A DNA stretch of 64,000 nucleotides from contig NZ_JAUSYB010000001.1 in assembly GCF_030816505.1 (NCBI RefSeq), positions 2,480,001-2,544,000 of the forward strand, given 5' to 3'. Made by a program: the position numbers and the translations under genes. Shown here piece by piece: positions 27,965 to 37,603 of this stretch (position 1 is the stretch's first letter; every line of letters begins with the position of its first letter). The stretch comes from Microbacterium sp. W4I20 (GTDB lineage Bacteria > Actinomycetota > Actinomycetes > Actinomycetales > Microbacteriaceae). Under the pieces are notes generated by a model. That model was not told the DNA's origin, did no database searches, and was given only the letters and a program-made list of their open reading frames with translations.

Positions 27965-30922
27965 CAGGCGCGCACCCCGCTCTCGGTGGGGCTCTCGGAG
28001 GGGCGGAACGCCGACTGCCGATCGACCTCGGCGCCGAGGCTCCGCAGCACGTCGAGGACCAGGCCGATCACGACGAGGTAGACGCCGACGTCGAAGATCG
28101 TCGAGGTCACGAACTCCATGTGGCCGATGCCGGGGATCTCCCACTCCCAGAACGAGCTGGTGAGGGGTGCGAGACCGAAGAAGAGCGGCACGACCGCCGT
28201 CCCGACGGCGAGGATCAGGCCCGTGCCCAGCAGGCGTCCGGCATCCGTCGGCGCGGCGGCGCCAAGCTCCCACCGACCGCCGGCGATGTAGCGCATGACC
28301 AGTGCCATGCCCGCGACCAGACCGCCGGCGAACCCGCCGCCGGGGAGGTTGTGGCCGGCGAAGAGCAGGAAGATCGAGACCACGATGATGGTGTGGAAGA
28401 GGATGCGGACGATGACCTCGAGCAGGATCGAACGGTTCTCGGGCTTCATCTTCTGACCGCCGACGAGCCAGGCCCGCGGGCTGTCCTCGTTCTCGGAGGT
28501 CTGGAAGCGGATGCCCTCGGTGGTCTCGACGAGCGGGCGGCTACGGGCGGCTTTGCGCGTGGCGCGCGGGAGGACCTTCGTCGCGGCCAGCAGATCGGCG
28601 CGGTGCGTGACGAACACGAGCGAGGCCACACCTGTCGCGGCGAGCACGAGCACGGACAGCTCGCCCATCGTGTCCCAGCCGCGCAGGTCGACGAGCGCGA
28701 CGTTGACGACGTTCTTGCCGTGGCCGATCTCGTACGCGAGTTTCGGGAACGAATCGGAGATCGGTTCGGCGATCCGGGACTGGGTGGCCACGACGGCCAC
28801 GAACGCCATCGTGACCCCGACCCCGATCGCGAGCAGGGCGCGCGGGATGCGGCTGACCGAGGCGTTGTGCTCGCCCATGCGGGCGGGGAGCCGGCGCAGC
28901 ACGAGAGCGAAGGTGACCATGGTGACGGTCTCGACCAGGATCTGCGTGAGCGCGAGGTCGGGGGCGCCGCTGGTCGCGAAGAGCGCGACCATGCCGAGAC
29001 CCGTGACCGAGACCAGCACCACGCCGGTGTACCGCTTCTGGGCGCGCACGGCGAAGACTCCGGCGACGGCCATGATCGGCGCCACCGCGATCTGCGCGGG
29101 TGTGTGCCAGGCGGAGAGGTTGTAGCGGTCGACGTCGCTGGCGATCAGCGCCGTGACCTCGGCGGCCACGAACACCACGAAGATCGTTCCGACGTACACG
29201 GGCAGCGAACCGCGCTGGGTGAGCGTGGTGCTGAGCACCGAGAGGCGGTCGACCCCGCGCACGACGAGGTAGTAGGCGTCCGCACCCGTGAACGGCAGCA
29301 TCCGAGGCTTGCGATCCCACCGCGTGCGTCGGGTGAGCAGGAAGAGGCCGATGCCGAGGAGGACCGTCAGGATCGAGATGCCGAGCGCCGGCTCGAGCCC
29401 GTGCCAGAGCGCGAGGTGGCCGGGGCCCTCGACCGCTTCTCCCGCGGCATCGAGCCCGGGCGTCGCGGTGACGGCATAGCCCTGCAGCGCGATGTCGATC
29501 GGCGGGTGCTCCGATCCCGGCGGCGAGCGTGACGCCGGCGAGGATGATCGGAGCGGAGAGGAATCCGACCGGAGGGTCGGGCCAGGCGGTGTCGGGGAGG
29601 CGCTCACCCTGGTCGTCGCGCTTCTTCCAGAATGCGCCCCAGAGGAAGCGCGCGCCGTATGCCGCGGTGAGCATGGAGCCGAGGCTGACGCCGATGATCG
29701 CGACCAGCCCCCAGGCCGAGCCGCCCTGCGCGTCGTGGAGCAGCGCCGTGAGCGTCGACTCCTTCGCGACGAAGCCGAGGGTCGGTGCGATGCCGGCCAT
29801 CGACGCGACCGAGATGAATGCCGCTGTCGCCATGACGGGGGCCTGCCGACCGACACCCGAGAGCTCGGTGATGTCACGCGTGGAGAGCTGGCGGTCGATC
29901 ACCCCCACGATGAGGAAGAGCGCGGACTTGAACAGCGCGTGGCCGAGCACGAGGGCGAGGCCGGCGAGAGCCGTGGCCTGCGTGCCGTAGCCGATCACCA
30001 GTGCGAAGAAGCCGAGCTGGCTGACCGTTCCGAAGGCGAGGATGCGCTTGAGGTCGGTCTCGCGCAGCGCCTGGATGCCGCCGAGAAGCATGGTCACGAT
30101 GCCGAGGGTGATGACGATCGGCCGCCAGGGAGCGCTGAACGCGAAGATCGGGGCGAACCGCGCGATGAGATAGATGCCGGCCTTCACCATGGCCGCGGCG
30201 TGCAGGTATGCGCTCACCGGGGTGGGGGCGGCCATCGCGCCGGGCAGCCAGAAGTGGAAGGGGAAGAGAGCCGACTTGCTGATGGCGCCGATCAGCAGCA
30301 TGACGATCGCGGCGTCGACGATCGGTCCGGTCGGGGCGATCTCGAGTATCTCGCGGATGCTGGACGTGCCGGCATCCACCACCAGCAGCACGACCCCCAC
30401 GAACATCACCAGACCGCCGAGGGTGGTGACCAGCAGGGCCTGCAGCGCGGCTCGTCGGCTGACCGCACGACGTCGGTAATGACCGATGAGGAGGTACGAG
30501 AGGATGCTCGTCACCTCCCAGAACATCACGAGCATCACCAGGTCGTCGGTGAGGACCAGCCCGTACATCGCGCCGGCGAAACCGAGCAGCACGCCCGCGA
30601 ACTGGCCGATGCCGGCCGAGTCGTCGAGGAAATACCAGCGGCAGTACAGCAGCACCAGCGCGCCGACGCCCGTCACGATCAGGGTGAGGACCCATCCCAG
30701 GACGTCCATGTTCATCGACAGGTTCAAACCGAGCTGCGGAATCCAGGAGACGGAGACGTAGGGCGTCGAGCCGTCGAGGACGTCGGGGGTGCGCACCAGC
30801 GCATGGACGAATGCCGCGGCGGGAATGAGAGCCGCGATGATGAATGCCTGAGACCCCAGCCAGCGCACCAGCACGGGCATCAGCAGCGACCCGAGGAGGA
30901 AGACGGCGAGGAGCGTCAGCAT
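27964..30922 (-). pseudogene. mrpA: Mrp Na+/H+ antiporter subunit A (fused A/B) with an apparent +1 frameshift
   Basis: From ATG 30922 (GAGGGAG upstream) the frame encodes the NuoL-like antiporter part (SALFPFHFWLPGAMAAPTPVSAYLHAA region, then LFKSALFLIVGVIDRQ). It runs off near AGVTLAAGIGAP. A second frame takes over at about 29520-29495 with IDIALQGYAV and carries the rest of MrpA plus the MrpB-like C terminus (FAGHNLPGGGFAGGLVAG). One base too many explains the break: total length 2959 = 3n+1, giving about 985 residues when corrected. Every other subunit is intact, so a sequencing error is plausible. Confidence 0.85.
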
Positions 30923-31043
30923 ATACGCGGCTCCCTCGGGGCTCGTCGGCCGAATGGCACAGGCGGGCGGGTGTCCGTCCAGTTTACCGGGACGAGAGGG
31001 CCCCGCGGTTCGCGGGTTCGATGATCGTGGGAGAGTAGCGGTC

Positions 31044-32543
31044 ATGCGGCGGGTCTGGATGCGCGAACTGGCGGGGTGGCTGGGCGCTCTCGGCGTCGCC
31101 ATCATCGTCGCCGCGCAGGTCGCGGCATCCGCTCGTTCGGAGCTGCTCTTCCGCGACGGCGACTCGCTGATCGTCGCGATGCTCGCCCGTTCTCTCCTCG
31201 ACGGCGGACCGCAGGACTGGGCGCTCTCAAGCGTTCTCTTCCTGCCCGAGGCGGCAGTGTTCGCCGGCCTCGATGCCGCACTCCCGTTCGACGCGAACGG
31301 CGTGTTCGCCGTCAGCGCGGTGGTCAACTTCCTGGCTCTTTACGGGGCGCTGCGCGTGGCGGCGGGTCGTCGGCGGGAGGGGCGGGCGCCCGTGGCGTGG
31401 GCGCTCCTGGGACTGGTGACGTTCGGTCTCGTCGCCGCCACCGACACCACCGCATCGCGCGATGCGCTGGACCTCGCCTCACTGCAACTCACCACGACCT
31501 ACTACTCGGCGACGGTGGTCGGGGGCGTCCTCTCGGTGGGGTTGGCGCGGCGCGTGATCGATCGTGAACGCGGCGGGGCCGGTCTACTGGTCGCCCTCGG
31601 TGCCGTGGCCGCGATCTCGACGCTGTCGAATCCGCTGTACGCCGCCTGGGCCACGGTTCCACTCGCTGTCATCCTGGCGTCCTCTGCTCTGCGGCGGGCA
31701 GGCAGGGGGCGGATGCTGACGCTGCTGGCGGTGCTGATCGGCGGCACAGCGCTGGGGTTCCTCGGTCGCATTCCGTTCGCGGCATGGATCGCGAACACGG
31801 GCGCGGGGTACGCGCAGCCGGAGCGCTGGACCGAGTCCGTCGCCTACTATGGCGGCCTGTTCGCCGACCGCCTCTCCACACCGCTCGGAGTGCTCGGCTG
31901 CCTGCTGACGCTCGCGCTCATCGCGTGGGCGGTCCGTCGCACGATTCGGGCGGAGGATGCCGGCGCTCGCCTGGTCGCGGCCGCGGCCTGGGTCCTCCCG
32001 GTGCTCGTCGTGGTCGGCGCCGTGGCGCTCGGCACGCACGCCGCGCGATACCTGCAGCCGGTAGTGTTCGCCCCGGTCCTCGCGCTCGTCGCGATGCCCC
32101 GCGCCGTGCGACTGCCGCGCCGCGCGACGCGTCAGCTGGTCGCCGTCGTCGGGGTGCTCGTGCTCGTCGGCGCAGCACTCAGCGTCCCGCGCCTGGCGAA
32201 CGCGGCGAACGCCCCGGACCCGGATCTCGACTGCGTCACCGACTGGGTCGATACATCGGGCCGCACGGGCGCCGGACAGTTCTGGACCGTTCGGCTGCCG
32301 AAGCTGCATGCGGAGGACCCTGCGCAGCTGGTGCAGGTCGACCATCAACTGAACGGCTACGCGTGGCTGGTCGACCGCCGCGACTTCGATCCCGGCGAGG
32401 TGTCATTCCTCGTCGAGGACGCACAGACGGTGCAGTGGCAGCTGCCGGTGCAGGCGATTCCCGACGAGGTCGTCGTCTGCGGCCGCTACCGCATCCTCGA
32501 CTTCGGCGACGCGAGACTCCCGCTCGGTCCGCCGCATTCCTGA
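31044..32543 (+). CDS. Polytopic membrane protein of unknown function
   Basis: 499 residues from ATG 31044 (GGGAGAG upstream), with about 9-11 membrane helices and an extracytoplasmic C-terminal domain of about 110 residues with two cysteines (DLDCVTDW and VVVCGRYR). The overall plan, with an early DGDS motif after the first helix, resembles GT-C-type membrane glycosyltransferases, but I see no decisive motif. Divergent from the Mrp operon. Confidence 0.75.
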   Translation: MRRVWMRELAGWLGALGVAIIVAAQVAASARSELLFRDGDSLIVAMLARSLLDGGPQDWALSSVLFLPEAAVFAGLDAALPFDANGVFAVSAVVNFLALYGALRVAAGRRREGRAPVAWALLGLVTFGLVAATDTTASRDALDLASLQLTTTYYSATVVGGVLSVGLARRVIDRERGGAGLLVALGAVAAISTLSNPLYAAWATVPLAVILASSALRRAGRGRMLTLLAVLIGGTALGFLGRIPFAAWIANTGAGYAQPERWTESVAYYGGLFADRLSTPLGVLGCLLTLALIAWAVRRTIRAEDAGARLVAAAAWVLPVLVVVGAVALGTHAARYLQPVVFAPVLALVAMPRAVRLPRRATRQLVAVVGVLVLVGAALSVPRLANAANAPDPDLDCVTDWVDTSGRTGAGQFWTVRLPKLHAEDPAQLVQVDHQLNGYAWLVDRRDFDPGEVSFLVEDAQTVQWQLPVQAIPDEVVVCGRYRILDFGDARLPLGPPHS

Positions 32544-32565
32544 CGCACCTCTGGGTCCCTGCGTG

Positions 32566-32631
32566 CGGCTCGCTGGGTCCCTGAGCCTGTCGAAGGGCGG
32601 CGGTGCTTCGACAGGCTCGGCAACCCAGCGC
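32566..32631. repeat. Full palindromic repeat between genes
   Basis: GGGTCCCTGAGCCTGTCGAAG and CTTCGACAGGCTCGGCAACCC pair around a 10-base loop. It lies between the membrane protein and the convergent LacI gene and may act as a terminator. Confidence 0.8.
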
Positions 32632-32650
32632 GTGGCTCGGCAATCTCCGC

Positions 32651-33715
32651 TCAACGCGCCGCAGGCGCCGCCGTCGTCGTCCCGATGCGGAGCACGCAGG
32701 TCAGGTGCTGCGTGATCCCGGGCTCGCCGTGCAGCATCCGCGCGACCTGCTCGCCCGCCGCACGGCCCTTCTCGACGGCCGGCTGCACGCTCGTGGTGAG
32801 TGTCACGTCGGCGAGACCGTCCACGGCGATCCCGTCGAACCCCGCGACCGAGAGGTCTTCCGGCACCCGGAGCCCGAGTTCCTCCGCCGCGCGGATCACT
32901 CCCACCGCCAGCAGGTCGCTCTGCGCGATGACGGCGGTCGGGCGCGCAGCGGCGTCTTCGAGCAGCATCCGTCCGACGATCACGCCCTCGTCGATGAGGC
33001 TGCCGGATGCCGAGATCGCCGGAGCGTCGGGGAACACCTCGCGGAGCCCGGCGAGCCGATCGACCGTGACGTCGACGGTGGCGGTCGCGATGCGGTCCGC
33101 GGTCACCGTCCCGCGTTCGCGCTCGCTGTCGACGGGAAGCGTCACCAGGGCGACGTCTCGGTGGCCGAGGTCGTACAGGTGCCGGGCGACGGCGGCCGAC
33201 GCCGCGGCGTTGTCGAGGGTGATGCGCGGCACGTCTTCTCCCGCGTCTCCTTCGATGACGACGACGGGGAGACCGCGACCACGTACGACCTCCAGAGATG
33301 CCCGGGTGCGCCCCGAGCATCCGATCAGCACGAAAGCGTCGACGGGTGCGTTCGCCAACGCGGATCCTTCTTCGCCTGGTTCATCGCGCAACAGGAGGAT
33401 GCCGGCGCTGAGGTCGGCGAGGCCATCGGTGAGGCCGTCCATCATGGCGGTCGTCACCGGGTCGAGGAACGCCGCCCGCAGATCGCCTTCCAGCACCACC
33501 GCGACGATGCCGCTGCGTCCGCGCCGCAGGGATGCCGCGCGCGGGTCCGGCCCTGCGTATCCGAGTCCAGCGGCGGCGGCGAGGACGCGTTCGCGTGTCG
33601 CCGCGGCGACTTTGGCCTTGCCGCTGAACACGACGGAGGCCGTGGAGGTGGCCACCCCCGCCTCGCGTGCGACGTCGGCGATCGTTGCTCGGCGCGGCGT
33701 CTCCCTGCTGGTCAT
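32651..33715 (-). CDS. LacI-family transcriptional regulator
   Basis: 354 residues. N-terminal LacI HTH (TIADVAREAGVATSTASVVFSG, residues about 11-32), then a periplasmic-binding-like sensor domain (FDGIAVDGLADVTLTT). Divergent from an MFS transporter with a 14-base perfect palindrome between them, so it probably controls that transporter and itself. Effector unknown. Confidence 0.92.
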   Translation of the reverse strand: MTSRETPRRATIADVAREAGVATSTASVVFSGKAKVAAATRERVLAAAAGLGYAGPDPRAASLRRGRSGIVAVVLEGDLRAAFLDPVTTAMMDGLTDGLADLSAGILLLRDEPGEEGSALANAPVDAFVLIGCSGRTRASLEVVRGRGLPVVVIEGDAGEDVPRITLDNAAASAAVARHLYDLGHRDVALVTLPVDSERERGTVTADRIATATVDVTVDRLAGLREVFPDAPAISASGSLIDEGVIVGRMLLEDAAARPTAVIAQSDLLAVGVIRAAEELGLRVPEDLSVAGFDGIAVDGLADVTLTTSVQPAVEKGRAAGEQVARMLHGEPGITQHLTCVLRIGTTTAAPAAR

Positions 33716-33748
33716 ACTTCGAGGATAGCTCCCTTCCGCACACCGGAG

Positions 33749-33762
33749 TCGAATCGATTCGA
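33749..33762. promoter_or_regulatory. LacI-type operator
   Basis: TCGAATCGATTCGA is a perfect 14-base palindrome with a central CG, the usual LacI-family form. It is placed 34 bases from the regulator start and 14 bases before the MFS start. Confidence 0.78.
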
Positions 33763-33775
33763 TATGCTGTCCCGC

Positions 33776-35002
33776 ATGGATACCGCCCTCACCCGTTCGC
33801 AGTTCGTGCGCTGGCGCGCCGCGATCTTCGCCATCTTCTTCGCCAGCGGACTCTCGATCGCGACATGGGCGTCGCGAGTGCCGGGGATCAAGCAGGCGCT
33901 CGAGCTCGACAACGCGCAGGTCGGCCTGATCCTGCTCGGCATGGGACTGGCCTCGATCATCGGCATCTCGACGAGCCCCGTGGTGATGGCGCGCACCGGC
34001 GCTCGGCGCGGGATGCTCCTGGCGATGCTGACCTTCGCCGTCGGCATCGCGCTCGTCGGGCTGGGTGCGAACGTGTTCGGGTCGGTGCCGATCGTGCTCG
34101 CCGGGATGATCCTGTTCGGCTTCGGCAACGGCAGCATCGACGTGATGATGAACGTCGAGGCGACCGCCATCGAGCAGCAGATGGGCAAGACGATCCTGCC
34201 CGTCTTCCACGCCTTCTTCAGCTTCGGCACCGTCATCGGCGCCGGCCTCGGCGCCCTGGCCGCCCATCTCTCGATCGACGTCGCCACGCACGCATCGGTC
34301 GTGGGCGTGCTGATCATCGTCGTGGCGTTCCTGTGCTTCTTCCAGGTCCCCGCGCAGCAGGCGGCGCTCGATCCGGAAGATCACGAGAAGCCCGCGTTCC
34401 GCCAGCGCATGCACGTCGCCCTCGAGGCCTGGCGCGAGCCGCGCACCTATCTGCTCGGCATGGTGATGCTCGGCATGTCGTTCGCCGAGGGCGGCGCGAA
34501 CGACTGGATCGCGCTCGGCACCGAGCAGGGGCACGGTCTCGCCGAAGGATCCGGCGCCGTCGCACTCGCGGTGTTCTCGATCGGGATGACCGTCGTGCGC
34601 CTGTTCGGCGGTCCGCTCGTCGACCGCTTCGGCCGTGTGACGATGCTGCGCATCCTGGCCCTGACCGCGGCATCCGGCATCCTGCTGTTCATCCTCGCGC
34701 CCACCCTTCCGCTCGTGCTCGTCGGCGCAGCGCTGTGGGGCATCGGCGCGTCGCTCGGATTCCCGCTGGGCATGTCCGCCGCGGCCGACGACCCTGCGAA
34801 GGCGGCGGCGCGTGTGAGCGCGGCGGCGACCATCGGCTACGTCGCGTTCCTCGGCGGGCCCCCGGTGCTCGGCATCATCAGCGAGCACATCGGCCTGCTG
34901 AACACGCTGTTCATCCTGGTCGGTCTGGTCGTGGCATCCGGGCTCTTCTCGGGAGCGGCGCGTCCGCTCCGCGACGACGAGAAGACGGCTGTCGGCGGCT
35001 AG
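33776..35002 (+). CDS. MFS transporter, LacI-controlled
   Basis: 408 residues, about 12 helices. GTEQGHGLAEG and a weak motif A (TGARRGMLLAM) place it in the fucose-permease/YbjJ-like branch of MFS. ATG 33776 is preferred over ATG 33764, which abuts the operator. No clear ribosome site; translation may be near-leaderless. Substrate not deducible, though sugar control is suggested by the LacI partner. Confidence 0.86.
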   Translation: MDTALTRSQFVRWRAAIFAIFFASGLSIATWASRVPGIKQALELDNAQVGLILLGMGLASIIGISTSPVVMARTGARRGMLLAMLTFAVGIALVGLGANVFGSVPIVLAGMILFGFGNGSIDVMMNVEATAIEQQMGKTILPVFHAFFSFGTVIGAGLGALAAHLSIDVATHASVVGVLIIVVAFLCFFQVPAQQAALDPEDHEKPAFRQRMHVALEAWREPRTYLLGMVMLGMSFAEGGANDWIALGTEQGHGLAEGSGAVALAVFSIGMTVVRLFGGPLVDRFGRVTMLRILALTAASGILLFILAPTLPLVLVGAALWGIGASLGFPLGMSAAADDPAKAAARVSAAATIGYVAFLGGPPVLGIISEHIGLLNTLFILVGLVVASGLFSGAARPLRDDEKTAVGG

Positions 35003-35011
35003 GCTCGACGG

Positions 35012-35707
35012 GTGCGTCTCGTCATTGCCCGTTGCTCGGTCGACTACACCGGTCGGCTCAACGCCCACCTTCCCCTCGCCACGCGTCTGCTCGTGCACAA
35101 GGGCGACGGGAGTCTTCTCGTGCACTCCGACGGCGGCAGCTACAAGCCGCTGAACTGGATGAGCCCGCCGTGCTCGCTCTCGAGCGAGGTTCCCGGCGAG
35201 GAAGAGGCGAGCGCGGGCGTCGTCGAGGTGTGGCGCGTCACGCACAAGAAGACCGGCGATGCGCTGCGCGTGCAGATCTACGAGATCATCCACGACACCT
35301 CGCACGAGCTGGGCCTCGACCCGGGCCTGCAGAAGGACGGCGTCGAAGCCGACCTGCAGCGGCTGCTCGCCGAGCAGGTGGAGCGCATCTCTGAGGGCGC
35401 GACCCTCGTGCGTCGCGAGTACCCGACGGCGATCGGTCCGGTCGACCTGCTGGTGCGGGATGCCGACGGTGCCGCGATCGCGGTCGAGATCAAGCGCCGC
35501 GGCGACATCGACGGCGTGGAGCAGCTGACCCGCTACCTCGAACTCCTCGGCCGCGACCCGCACCTCTCCCCCGTGCAGGGCGTGTTCGCCGCGCAGGAGA
35601 TCAAGCCACAGGCGCGCGTGCTCGCCGAGGATCGCGGCATCCGCTGCCTCGTGCTCGACTACGACGACATGAAGGGCATCGAGTCCGGCATCCCCCGGCT
35701 GTTCTGA
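35012..35707 (+). CDS. nucS: Endonuclease NucS (EndoMS), non-canonical mismatch repair
   Basis: 231 residues from GTG 35012. NucS cuts both strands at mismatches in actinobacteria that lack MutS/MutL. N-terminal DNA-binding part ([16 protein letters not shown]) and C-terminal RecB-like nuclease with GPVDLLVRD (catalytic Asp), VEIKRRG (E-x-K) and [10 protein letters not shown]. Length matches the family. The frame ends over the start of nothing on the same strand, but a small minus-strand gene overlaps its last 49 bases. Confidence 0.95.
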   Translation: MRLVIARCSVDYTGRLNAHLPLATRLLVHKGDGSLLVHSDGGSYKPLNWMSPPCSLSSEVPGEEEASAGVVEVWRVTHKKTGDALRVQIYEIIHDTSHELGLDPGLQKDGVEADLQRLLAEQVERISEGATLVRREYPTAIGPVDLLVRDADGAAIAVEIKRRGDIDGVEQLTRYLELLGRDPHLSPVQGVFAAQEIKPQARVLAEDRGIRCLVLDYDDMKGIESGIPRLF

Positions 35708-35895
35708 CGCGCGGCCAGCCGACGTTCCAGCGTCTCGATCCTCGCGTCCAGCCGAGCGATTCTCTTCTCCTGGCGAACGGACTCCGCTCTGGCGAGGCGC
35801 GCGTCCGATCGCGCGAACATCCACCCGAACGAGCAGAACATGGCGACCAGCATCGCGCCGCAACAGACAGCGATCAGGATCAACTCCATCAGCAC
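35659..35895 (-). CDS. Small membrane protein with a coiled-coil tail
   Basis: 78 residues if GTG 35895 is used (GGAGAGGAG at 6-base spacing); ATG 35889 gives 76. One hydrophobic helix ([21 protein letters not shown]) is followed by a charged heptad-like stretch ([19 protein letters not shown]). It overlaps the 3' end of nucS on the opposite strand. Plausible but unproven gene. Confidence 0.5.
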   Translation of the reverse strand: MLMELILIAVCCGAMLVAMFCSFGWMFARSDARLARAESVRQEKRIARLDARIETLERRLAARQNSRGMPDSMPFMSS

Positions 35896-36042
35896 GCGCA
35901 GCTCCTCTCCCCGCCGATTCAGCGGCCTCTTCGGACTGTAGTCAGCGCTCAGAAGTCCGTGCACGAACTGTGGAAAACAGCATCCGCTGCACACCCGTGC
36001 AGGAAGGACTGACCTCCGCCCGCGGCCCCATAGGCTGGAGGG

Positions 36043-36708
36043 ATGGCCTCCTCTCCCTACTCCTGCGTGCTGTGGGACGTCGACGGCACCATCGTCGATG
36101 CATCCGTCGGCATCCTCCGCCGGCTCGACATCGCGCTCACCCACTTCGGCCGGCCGGCGCCGACCCGCGCGGAGCTCATCCACTGGATCGGGCCGCCCAT
36201 GTTCGACTCCTTCCAGGACCAGGCGGGTATGACCCCGGCGGAATCCACCGAGGCCGTCGCCTTCTATCGCACGCTCGGCAAGGCCGACGGGTACACGACC
36301 GACGCGGCGACGTACCCGGGCATGATCGAGCTGATCCACGACCTGCATGCCGCCGGCGTGCCCCAGGCGACGGCGAGTTCGAAGCCCGAGATCCAGGTCG
36401 ATGCCCTGATCGACCATTTCGGATTGCGCCCGGCCTTCCTGACCACGGTCGGAGCCACGCCTGACGAGGCGACGCTCGCATCGAAGACCGACATCGTCGC
36501 CGAAGCCCTGCGCCGACTGCGCGAACTCGGCGCCGACACCTCGCGTCCCGTGCTCATCGGCGACCGGCATCACGATGTCGAGGGCGGGAACGCCAACGGC
36601 GTGCCGGTGATCTTCGTCGAGTGGGGCTTCAGCGAGCACCACGAAGGCGACGAGGCCGCGTTCCGCGTGTCGTCCGTCGCCGAACTGCGCGCGCTGCTGC
36701 TCGCCTGA
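36043..36708 (+). CDS. HAD-superfamily phosphatase (phosphoglycolate-phosphatase-like)
   Basis: 221 residues. Motif I DVDGTIVD (nucleophile Asp), motif II ATASSKPE, and motif IV IGDRHHDVEGG with the acidic pair. A cap domain lies between motif I and II, as in Gph/PGMB-type enzymes. Substrate unproven. Followed by a bidirectional terminator shared with the cold-shock gene. Confidence 0.9.
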   Translation: MASSPYSCVLWDVDGTIVDASVGILRRLDIALTHFGRPAPTRAELIHWIGPPMFDSFQDQAGMTPAESTEAVAFYRTLGKADGYTTDAATYPGMIELIHDLHAAGVPQATASSKPEIQVDALIDHFGLRPAFLTTVGATPDEATLASKTDIVAEALRRLRELGADTSRPVLIGDRHHDVEGGNANGVPVIFVEWGFSEHHEGDEAAFRVSSVAELRALLLA

Positions 36709-36744
36709 CGACTCGCGCGAAGCTGCGGGACCCGCCACAAGCAC

Positions 36745-36793
36745 AGAACTCCCCGCCGGATGACGCACGAGGCGCATCCGGTCGGGGAGTTCT
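36745..36793. terminator. Bidirectional terminator
   Basis: AGAACTCCCCG-CCGGATG and CATCCGG-CGGGGAGTTCT pair almost perfectly around a 12-base loop, between convergent HAD and cold-shock genes. Confidence 0.82.
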
Positions 36794-36806
36794 CTGTTCC
36801 GACCGC

Positions 36807-37013
36807 TTAGAGCGGACGGATGTTCTCTGCCTGCAGGCCCTTGGGGCCCTGCGCGACGTCGAACTCGACTCGCTGGTTCTCATCGAGAGACCGGTAGCCG
36901 GATGATTCGATGGCGGAGTAGTGCGCGAATACGTCGGCGCCGCCGTCGTCGGGGGAGATGAAGCCGAAGCCCTTCTCCGAGTTGAACCACTTGACCGTGC
37001 CCTGAGTGCTCAT
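36807..37013 (-). CDS. Cold-shock protein
   Basis: 68 residues, the standard CspA-family length. RNP1 KGFGFIS and RNP2 DVFAHYSAI are intact, preceded by [11 protein letters not shown]. Binds single-stranded RNA or DNA as a chaperone. A long upstream gap is compatible with the long leader common to cold-shock mRNAs. Confidence 0.97.
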   Translation of the reverse strand: MSTQGTVKWFNSEKGFGFISPDDGGADVFAHYSAIESSGYRSLDENQRVEFDVAQGPKGLQAENIRPL

Positions 37014-37212
37014 GTACTGCCTGTTCGTTCTACTGATGAAGAAGCCGACGCAGGGGTGCCCCGACAGCGCTAACGCTAACGGAGCAGGCGCTGAGCGGAA
37101 TAGCCAGTGCCAGAAGGTAACCGAAATGTTGCACGAGCGGCATCCGTCCGTCATCTGACGGGGCGTCTGCGGTGCAGGCATCGGGCCGCGATGCGGGCCC
37201 GGAAAATGGTGT

Positions 37213-37480
37213 GGCCCTCACCGCGGGGGGAGCGATGAGGGCCGAAGACGACCGGAGGGTGCGTCAGAGACAGCCTAACCCCTTTTCGGCATCCTTGTCC
37301 CCCTTTTGGGGGACAAACCGGAAAAACGGTGCGCGGACGATAGCGGCCCCCTCGAGTAGCCCATTGGGGACTGAACTACTCGAGAGGGCCCAATCGCATG
37401 CACGGATCGCCCTGCCTCTGGGGAAGGCACCTGTCCTCTGGGGAAGGACGGAGACGATCGATCCCCTTGTGCATGCACCT
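37213..37480. other. Hairpin-rich non-coding region, candidate structured RNA
   Basis: The 590-base gap 37014-37603 has no convincing gene but at least five hairpins. GGCCCTCA/TGAGGGCC (37213-37243). TTGTCCCCC-tttt-GGGGGACAA (37295-37316). A 15-base stem from 37345 to 37390 (CTCGAGTAG/CTACTCGAG core). Twin hairpins at 37413-37429 and 37433-37449 share the loop CTGGGGA but have different, self-complementary stems (TGCCT/AGGCA and GTCCT/AGGAC). The strand is undecided; on the minus strand the twin loops are C-rich, somewhat like actinobacterial 6C RNA but with only four C. Confidence 0.45.
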
Positions 37481-37603
37481 TCACCATAGGGGAGGAAGCG
37501 GGAACTTCGCCACGGACGTCCGGGGGTTCCGAAAAGTGTCGCGAGGCCCTCCGTCCTTCCCCGGATCGACGGCATCCCGAGGCAGTAGCCTGAGGCGGTG
37601 ACG

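Noticed and set aside
28541..29490. Continuation of the mrpA upstream frame beyond the break
   Set aside because: After about AGIGAP the translation becomes Arg/Ala/His-rich with no membrane helices; the other frame carries the MrpA sequence.
37413..37449. Firm assignment of the twin hairpins as 6C RNA
   Set aside because: The loops have four C on the minus strand instead of six or more; kept only as a structured-RNA candidate.
37445..37470. Similarity of gagacgatcgatcc at 37.4 kb to gagaccgtcgatcc at 10.1 kb
   Set aside because: About 17 of 21 matching bases without shared structure or gene context; insufficient to call a repeat.
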